Below are positions 1-6,490 of a stretch of DNA of 6,490 nt, in pieces; within the stretch, counting starts at the first letter, position 1; each line of letters begins with the position of its first letter. The notes under the pieces are model-generated. The model made no database searches. It was given only the letters and a program-made list of their open reading frames with translations, and was not told the DNA's origin. This DNA is from Rubrobacter sp. (GTDB taxonomy: Bacteria; Actinomycetota; Rubrobacteria; Rubrobacterales; Rubrobacteraceae), in contig JADDPY010000054.1 of the NCBI GenBank assembly GCA_016781635.1, forward strand, positions 18,846 through 25,335, written 5' to 3'. A program made the translations under genes and the position numbers.

Positions 1-1
1 A

Positions 2-412
2 CTGCTCGCCCTGGGCGCCGGCGCCTCCTACGCCGCCTTCGCGACGGCCGCCAAACGCCTCCTCGCCGAAAAGCCCCACACAGCAGTGATGGCCGTGGCC
101 TTCTCCCTCGGTGCCCTTCTGCTCTCCCCGGTGCTGCTCTTCGTGGACTCATCCTGGATTCTGGAGCCGCGCGGGGCGCCCGTGGCCCTGGAACTGGGGC
201 TGCTCGCTACCGCCACGGCCTACCTGCTTTTCGGGCGGGGCCTGGCCTCGGTGCCGGTGACGACGGCGGCCACCCTCTCCCTGGCCGAGCCGCTCACGGC
301 CGGCCTGCTCGGCGTCCTGGTGCTCGGCGAGCGCCTCGGGCCCGTCGCGCTTCTGGGCGTCGGTCTGCTCGTCGGAGGACTCGTCCTGGCTTCTAGCAGC
401 CGGCGGGATTAG
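2..412 (+). CDS. EamA/DMT-family transporter, C-terminal part
   Basis: This is the 3' portion of an inner-membrane permease of the drug/metabolite transporter superfamily; the substrate cannot be told from sequence. The frame is open from the first bases of the window to a TAG at 410-412 (136 codons), so the start lies outside. The visible protein is almost wholly hydrophobic. It has roughly four membrane segments: an Ala-rich one at the edge, 'MAVAFSLGALLLSPVLLF', 'LELGLLATATAYLLFGRGL', and the final 'LGPVALLGVGLLVGGLVLA'. The EamA C-terminal signature is clear: a helix, then 'PVTTAATLSLAEPLTAGLLG', then 'GERL' before the last helix and a short basic tail (SSSRRD). Full EamA proteins are about 280-300 residues with two five-helix halves, so this is about the second half. 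The family call is firm and the substrate is open. A GTG at 86 is internal and not a credible start. Confidence 0.88.
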   Translation: MLALGAGASYAAFATAAKRLLAEKPHTAVMAVAFSLGALLLSPVLLFVDSSWILEPRGAPVALELGLLATATAYLLFGRGLASVPVTTAATLSLAEPLTAGLLGVLVLGERLGPVALLGVGLLVGGLVLASSSRRD

Positions 413-420
413 CCTGCCGG
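400..420 (+). terminator. GC hairpin at the end of the transporter gene
   Basis: An 8-bp stem (CCGGCGGG at 400-407, CCTGCCGG at 413-420, one G-U pair) closes a 5-nt loop containing the stop codon. No T-run follows ('gttctcccga'), so it is not a canonical Rho-independent terminator. T-poor hairpins at gene ends are common in actinobacteria, so it may still act in termination or 3'-end protection. Confidence 0.4.
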
Positions 421-720
421 GTTCTCCCGAAGCCTTTGAGTAGGGGCGGTGCGAATAGCGGTCTTTCTCGGGCCGGTAAGAAGTGCTACACGAGGATCAC
501 GGTCTGGCGTGCTGGGCGTTGGGGCCGTACCAACCCAAACTCTCCGGGTCTTCTTTCTTTATGGGCCGTCGTTAAACTCCCGGAACCATTGTGCCGATAA
601 CTCAGGTGAAGGCCGTAGGAAGCGGTACAGGGAGTTTCGAAGCGCGTGAAAGCCGAAAAGCCAAAGAACGGTGCGCTCGGCACCGGGATCGCCAGGCGTT
701 GACGCAACAGGGAGGACGAG
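413..720. other. Intergenic region with nested inverted repeat, no supported gene
   Basis: About 300 bases between the transporter and the next candidate gene. Short open frames exist on both strands, but their translations show no domain-like pattern and their codon use does not match the neighbours. An 8-bp perfect inverted repeat (AAACTCCC 574-581, GGGAGTTT 630-637) encloses a second 6-bp repeat with one G-U pair (591-596 with 623-628). A separate hairpin (CGGTGC 669-674, GCACCG 680-685, loop GCTCG) follows. Together these could form a structured 5' leader for the downstream genes. I tried to match it to the core motifs of the common riboswitches I know (c-di-GMP, ydaO, cobalamin, FMN, T-box) and could not. 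Confidence 0.4.
711..715 (+). promoter_or_regulatory. Shine-Dalgarno site for the small ORF at 721
   Basis: GGAGG, within AGGGAGGACGAG, sits 5 nt before the TTG at 721. It is the best ribosome-binding match in the 413-902 region and the main reason to take the short ORF seriously. Confidence 0.45.
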
Positions 721-902
721 TTGGAAGGTAACTTCCCGCATCGGCTAGCTTGGAAGGATCGGCCGATCCCGATCGGGATGGGGCTTGCGGTGCCTTACCG
801 GGTTAGCGAGGATCTCTTTTGGGCCGAAACTTCGCACGAATTGGTCATACGTATAAGCGTCATGATCGCCCTCTTGCTTTTCTGGGCTATGCCCAAGGCC
901 TC

Positions 903-906
<4 letters not shown>
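721..906 (+). CDS. Candidate small membrane peptide, overlaps kinase start
   Basis: A 61-codon frame beginning with TTG, with a strong GGAGG site at the right distance. Nothing in it matches a family I recognise. The N-terminal part is polar and proline-containing. Residues of about 43-58 ('LVIRISVMIALLLFWAMP') form one hydrophobic segment long enough to span or anchor in a membrane, followed by a short basic tail (KAS). Its TGA (904-906) overlaps the ATG of the kinase (903-905) as ATGA, the classic arrangement for translational coupling, and the kinase itself has only a weak ribosome site there. Against it: third-position GC is only moderate, below that of the kinase, and the two palindromes at 756-779 lie inside it. 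It could be a real small protein that tethers or controls the kinase, a leader peptide, or chance. Confidence 0.33.
756..779. repeat. Two overlapping perfect 14-bp palindromes
   Basis: GGATCGGCCGATCC (756-769) and ATCCCGATCGGGAT (766-779) are each perfect palindromes and share four bases. Their centres are 10 bp apart, one helical turn, so two dimeric proteins could bind the same DNA face. They lie about 125-145 bp upstream of the kinase ATG and could be an operator or a source of RNA structure. No binding protein can be named. Confidence 0.45.
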
Positions 907-4859
<3,953 letters not shown>

Positions 4860-4868
4860 AGGGCCTGA

Positions 4869-4892
4869 TCGCCGAAGACGCCATCTCGGCGA
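4869..4892 (+). terminator. Weak hairpin after the kinase gene
   Basis: A 7-bp perfect stem (TCGCCGA 4869-4875, TCGGCGA 4886-4892) with a 10-nt loop begins 10 nt after the kinase stop. It is followed by 'ccggcatttg' rather than a T-run. It may terminate or protect the kinase transcript, and lies just upstream of the next promoter. Confidence 0.3.
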
Positions 4893-4921
4893 CCGGCATT
4901 TGTATCGTGTCTTGCGTATCC

Positions 4922-4950
4922 TTGTCGAATACGAAGGCAGGTAGTAGAAT
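4922..4950 (+). promoter_or_regulatory. Sigma-70-type promoter of the structured RNA
   Basis: A -35 box TTGTCG (4922-4927) and a -10 box TAGAAT (4945-4950) are separated by exactly 17 bp, with expected transcription start near 4957. A short inverted repeat (CGTAT 4915-4919, ATACG 4929-4933) flanks the -35 box and might be a regulator site. The position, after the kinase and before a compact terminated unit, supports an independent transcript. Confidence 0.7.
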
Positions 4951-4978
4951 CCTCGACAGTTGAAAGCACGGAGAGGAG

Positions 4979-5044
4979 GTGATCCAGATAGACGCACCGA
5001 GTAGCAGTTGCAGGTATCTTCTGGGAGAGGTGGCTCTGACCTAG
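4979..5044 (+). CDS. Possible 21-codon leader ORF inside the RNA
   Basis: GTG at 4979 opens a 21-codon frame (MIQIDAPSSSCRYLLGEVAL plus T) ending at TAG 5042-5044. GGAG at 4970-4973 sits 5 nt before the GTG, and the whole purine run is unusually close to ideal for ribosome binding. A ribosome on this frame would cross the 5' strand of the closing helix (5008-5019) and could change the fold of the RNA. No gene follows on the same strand, so classical attenuation is not supported. The frame may be chance within an RNA whose purine run serves another purpose. Confidence 0.25.
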   Translation: MIQIDAPSSSCRYLLGEVALT

Positions 5045-5151
5045 GGCCTTCTGAAATTCCCTGCGGGACCTGGGTTAAACACTATCCGCCTCTCCACATG
5101 TTGTGGGCGGACGTGCTGTAAGACCAGATACCTGCAATACTCAAAGGGTAC

Positions 5152-5179
5152 GGCCCCCGGTTTTTCCGGGGGCCTTTTT
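5152..5179 (+). terminator. Rho-independent terminator of the structured RNA
   Basis: A perfect 9-bp GC stem (GGCCCCCGG 5152-5160, CCGGGGGCC 5166-5174) with a TTTTT loop is followed by five T residues (5175-5179). It is directional: the minus strand has no T-run after the stem. It sits 9 nt after the closing helix of the RNA and defines its 3' end. Confidence 0.92.
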
Positions 5180-5180
5180 C

Positions 5181-5440
5181 GTGCGCGCGAACGCTCCGGC
5201 CGGACGTGCCCGTACCGCACCCATACTCGGCCGCGCAACGAGATGGGGGAGATCCACGCTTTGCCTTCACGATAGCCCGCATCAGCGCGGGGATGCCCAT
5301 GGATGGTTCTTGTACCTTCGACCTGCTCCCGGCGAACTTGTCCAGCTTCCCGGGGTCCGGGTCGAGACGATTATCTCCATCTCGATGCTTGAGCTAACCG
5401 CCGCACACGCTAGTCATTCCAGTATGAGGTCCGTCCTGAG
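5181..5440. other. Intergenic stretch, possible minus-strand gene remnant
   Basis: No complete gene is supported between the RNA terminator and the HxlR-type gene. On the minus strand the frame read from 5393 downward (just after a TAG at 5396-5394) stays open into the RNA unit. It includes a stretch of about 35 codons (roughly 5363-5259) with GC-rich third positions, reading '...DPDPGKLDKFAGSRSKVQ...' then an ATG at 5300 and 'GIPALMRAIVKAKRG'. There is no start codon with a ribosome site upstream, and the frame runs into the structured RNA, so an intact gene is unlikely. A decayed gene fragment is possible. I do not recognise the family. Confidence 0.25.
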
Positions 5441-5517
5441 CGCTCCGAACCTGCTGGAGGTCTAGAGGTTCGACCTCCAGTCGGAGGAGACACTCAGCGG
5501 TTCCGGAGCGTCGCTCC
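5441..5517. repeat. Nested inverted-repeat cluster after the HxlR gene
   Basis: The outer arms CGCTCCGAACC (5441-5451) and GGTTCCGGAGCG (5499-5510) pair with a single bulge. They enclose a perfect 9-bp stem, CTGGAGGTC (5454-5462) with GACCTCCAG (5472-5480). A competing stem pairs CGAACCT (5446-5452) with AGGTTCG (5466-5472). A further near-palindrome, GGAGCG-T-CGCTCC (5505-5517), abuts the stop codon of the minus-strand gene. The position at a 3' end fits a terminator or RNA-stabilising structure for that gene, although no T-run follows on the minus strand. Confidence 0.5.
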
Positions 5518-6192
5518 TTAGCCCACAGCCGGGCCGATCACGGTCAGGTAGCGCGCCAGTAGGGCGTCCCGGCTCTCCTCGGTGCCTCCTTCGACCCGGA
5601 GCGCCCCGGACTCCACAGCCTCCTTCGGGCTCAGCCTTCCAGAGGTCACCGCGAGAAAGGTCCCGGGTTCGCCCATGACGACGAGGTCCGGATCCGGGGC
5701 TGCCCCCTGGCGGGTCTCCACCTTGCCATCCCCGACCCGCAAGTGAAACACCTCGCCATCGATACGATACTCGTAAACTCCCGGAGAGCCGCCCTCCGCC
5801 CCCGACTCAACAGCCGAACGCATCGCCACCGCGGCCCAGCCCGGCCTCAGGTCGTCCTCTTCGCGTGGAGCACCCAGGAGCTTCGAACCCCAGCGGGAGA
5901 GCGCCACAATCACCGGCTCCAGCGACCATCCGAGCTCCGTCAACTCGTAGACGTTGGACCCCGCGGGCGGGGGCAGGGTTGCGCGCCGGACGATCCCCTC
6001 CTGCTCCAAAGCCTTCAACCTGGCGGTGAGAAGGTTCGTCCCGATCCCCGGCAGCCCCCCCAAAAGATCCTTGAACCGCTTGGGCCCCGTCGAGAGCTCA
6101 CGCACCACAAGCAACGTCCACCGCTCGCCCACCACGTCCAAAGCCCGCGCGACCGTACAGTACTGATCATAGCTCCTCTTCTTCTTGCCCAT
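5518..6192 (-). CDS. HxlR-type winged-helix regulator with SCP2-like C-terminus
   Basis: A DNA-binding transcription regulator. Residues of about 4-105 match the HxlR winged-helix family: 'YDQYCTVARALDVVGERWTL' (a conserved Cys near the N-terminus, then the helix with 'GERWTLLVVREL'), 'GPKRFKDLLGGLPGIGTNLL' (recognition region), then 'ARLKALEQEGIVRR' and the wing with 'VYELTELG'. HxlR proteins are usually about 110-130 residues; this one has about 100 more. The extra part ('YEYRIDGEVFHLRVGDGKVE', 'DPDLVVMGEPGTFLAVTSGR', 'PKEAVESGALRVEGG') resembles an SCP2/sterol-carrier fold, a likely ligand-sensing domain and a known pairing in actinobacteria. Cys-based redox sensing, as in YodB/HypR relatives, is possible but inferred. 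Start: ATG 6192 lies 9 nt after GAGAGG; an in-frame GTG at 6198 would add two residues but sits only 3 nt from it. The gene is divergent from the sigma factor. Confidence 0.9.
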   Translation of the reverse strand: MGKKKRSYDQYCTVARALDVVGERWTLLVVRELSTGPKRFKDLLGGLPGIGTNLLTARLKALEQEGIVRRATLPPPAGSNVYELTELGWSLEPVIVALSRWGSKLLGAPREEDDLRPGWAAVAMRSAVESGAEGGSPGVYEYRIDGEVFHLRVGDGKVETRQGAAPDPDLVVMGEPGTFLAVTSGRLSPKEAVESGALRVEGGTEESRDALLARYLTVIGPAVG

Positions 6193-6237
6193 CTCCACCC
6201 GCCTCTCTCATCACGCTTGTTTTACCACTGTATTTAC

Positions 6238-6267
6238 TTGACAATTATATAGTAGATAGTGTATATT
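6238..6267 (+). promoter_or_regulatory. Promoter of the sigma factor gene
   Basis: A perfect -35 box TTGACA (6238-6243) is followed after 18 bp by TATATT (6262-6267). Expected transcription start is near 6274, which coincides with an in-frame ATG at 6274. The dyad at 6249-6275 lies over the spacer and -10 box, so a protein bound there would be expected to repress. Confidence 0.75.
6244..6249 (-). promoter_or_regulatory. -10 box of the HxlR-type gene promoter
   Basis: Read on the minus strand, 6249-6244 is a perfect TATAAT. At 17 bp upstream (6272-6267) the sequence is GTAGTA, a poor -35 box, so the promoter may be weak or assisted. Start would be near 6237, giving a leader of about 45 nt to ATG 6192. 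It lies back to back with, and overlapping, the sigma factor promoter. Confidence 0.5.
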
Positions 6268-6275
6268 ACTACTAT
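6249..6275. promoter_or_regulatory. Dyad operator-like site in the divergent promoter
   Basis: Perfect 7-bp arms, ATAGTAG (6249-6255) and CTACTAT (6269-6275), have centres 20 bp apart (two helical turns) around a 13-bp AT-rich spacer that includes a weaker inner repeat (TAGT 6257-6260, ACTA 6268-6271). The TAGT/ACTA-type half sites resemble operators described for HxlR-family proteins such as YodB. The site overlaps both promoters. Binding by the adjacent regulator is an inference from proximity and family. Confidence 0.6.
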
Positions 6276-6315
6276 GCTTGAAACGAGAGAATTCGATTGG
6301 GAAAGAGAAGCTAAT

Positions 6316-6490
6316 ATGCCTGCAAAGACGGTGAACGAAAAAAACAACAAGGCTTCGACGACGCGCGGTTCGGAGCGACCCTCCGAGACCCCGGAGATTC
6401 TTCCGAGCTACTTCGCCCACATCGACAAGGGCAAGCTGCTAACGCACGCCGAGGAGATAGACCTTTCCAACAGGGCCAAGGCCGGGGACA
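6316..6490 (+). CDS. Sigma-70-family RNA polymerase sigma factor, N-terminal part
   Basis: The first 58 codons of a sigma factor cut by the right edge. After a polar, low-complexity N-terminal 28 residues comes 'LPSYFAHIDKGKLL' and 'THAEEIDLSNRAKAGD', which is sigma region 1.2, comparable to 'DPVRMYLREMG..LLT.EGEI.IAKRIE.G' in RpoD. Having region 1.2 but no long acidic region 1.1 in what is visible suggests a group 2 or group 3 (SigB-like) factor rather than ECF; the rest of the gene is needed to decide. Start: ATG 6316 is preceded by the purine run GGGAAAGAGAAG and marks the rise in GC-rich codons. An in-frame ATG at 6274 would add 14 residues (MLETREFDWEREAN) and would make the mRNA leaderless given the promoter position; its codons are AT-rich, so it is second choice. 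Likely regulated by the divergent HxlR-type protein. Confidence 0.85.
   Translation, partial: MPAKTVNEKNNKASTTRGSERPSETPEILPSYFAHIDKGKLLTHAEEIDLSNRAKAGD

Larger units (their letters stand above)
4957..5180 (+). ncRNA. Structured standalone small RNA, class unassigned
   Basis: About 220 nt between a good promoter and a strong terminator, with no long ORF. The core is closed by a long-range helix: TTGCAGGTATCT (5008-5019) pairs perfectly with AGATACCTGCAA (5126-5137), extended after a 4-nt bulge by GAGTA (4999-5003) with TACTC (5138-5142), 17 bp in all. Inside, GGAGAGGTGG (5024-5033) can pair with CCGCCTCTCC (5086-5095), and TGACCTAGG (5037-5045) with CCTGGGTTA (5069-5077) around a small CCC/GGG hairpin (5059-5067). 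A competing hairpin uses CCACA/TGTGG (5094-5098, 5102-5106) and TCCGC/GCGGA (5085-5089, 5107-5111), so two folds exclude each other. I see no signature of tmRNA, RNase P or SRP RNA. A closing stem, internal bubble and side hairpin are loosely 6S-like, but the 42-nt 5' extension is not typical. The pairing is visible in the sequence; the function is unknown. Confidence 0.65.

Noticed and set aside
486..707. Minus-strand frame of 73 codons in the intergenic region
   Set aside because: No ribosome site, no domain-like sequence, and codon use does not fit the neighbouring genes.
829..857. Possible promoter with TATAAG at 852-857 before the kinase ATG
   Set aside because: No acceptable -35 box is found at 15-18 bp spacing, so it is not listed as a feature.
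4957..5180. tmRNA, SRP RNA or RNase P RNA
   Set aside because: There is no tRNA-like T-loop or CCA end, no SRP 'GGAAGGAAGCAGCC'-type loop, and it is too short and lacks the conserved P4 core of RNase P.
5103..5465. Plus-strand frame of 120 codons after the structured RNA
   Set aside because: It starts inside the RNA, runs through its terminator, and the translation has no recognisable pattern.
5743..6252. Plus-strand frame of 169 codons opposite the HxlR-type gene
   Set aside because: It lies antisense to a clearly recognised regulator and has low-complexity Arg/Pro/His-rich translation.

Overview
The window looks like chromosome from a high-GC Actinomycetota. The partial sigma factor at the right edge and the HxlR/SCP2-like regulator suggest a Rubrobacter-type organism, but that placement is inferred from protein style and base composition, not from a marker gene. 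Coding regions are GC-rich. The intergenic stretches, above all 6215-6315, are clearly more AT-rich.

Layout. (1) 2-412 (+) is the C-terminal half of an EamA/DMT-family membrane transporter cut by the left edge, ending in a GC hairpin. (2) 413-902 has no convincing large gene. It holds a nested inverted repeat (574-637), a small candidate membrane-peptide ORF with a good ribosome site (721-906), and two overlapping perfect 14-bp palindromes (756-779). (3) 903-4859 (+) is a very large soluble hybrid histidine kinase: five PAS domains, HisKA, HATPase, two receiver domains and an Hpt domain, all with intact phosphorelay residues. (4) 4922-5180 (+) is a self-contained transcription unit: a strong sigma-70-type promoter, about 220 nt of highly structured RNA, then a textbook Rho-independent terminator. 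I read it as an unassigned non-coding RNA. Its 5' part carries a 14-nt perfect complement of the 16S rRNA 3' end and a possible 21-codon leader ORF. (5) 5181-5517 is intergenic, with a possible gene remnant on the minus strand and a cluster of nested inverted repeats next to the end of the following gene. (6) 5518-6192 (-) is an HxlR-type winged-helix regulator with a C-terminal SCP2-like domain. (7) 6199-6315 is a divergent promoter region with a dyad operator-like sequence between the regulator and (8) 6316-6490 (+), the start of a sigma-70-family sigma factor cut by the right edge.

The region is regulatory in flavour: a multi-input phosphorelay kinase, a structured RNA, and a one-component regulator that probably controls itself and a divergent sigma factor. 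No partner response regulator with a DNA-binding output lies in the window, so the target of the phosphorelay is unknown. The two most interesting loci are the RNA unit at 4922-5180 and the regulator/sigma divergent promoter at 6238-6275.
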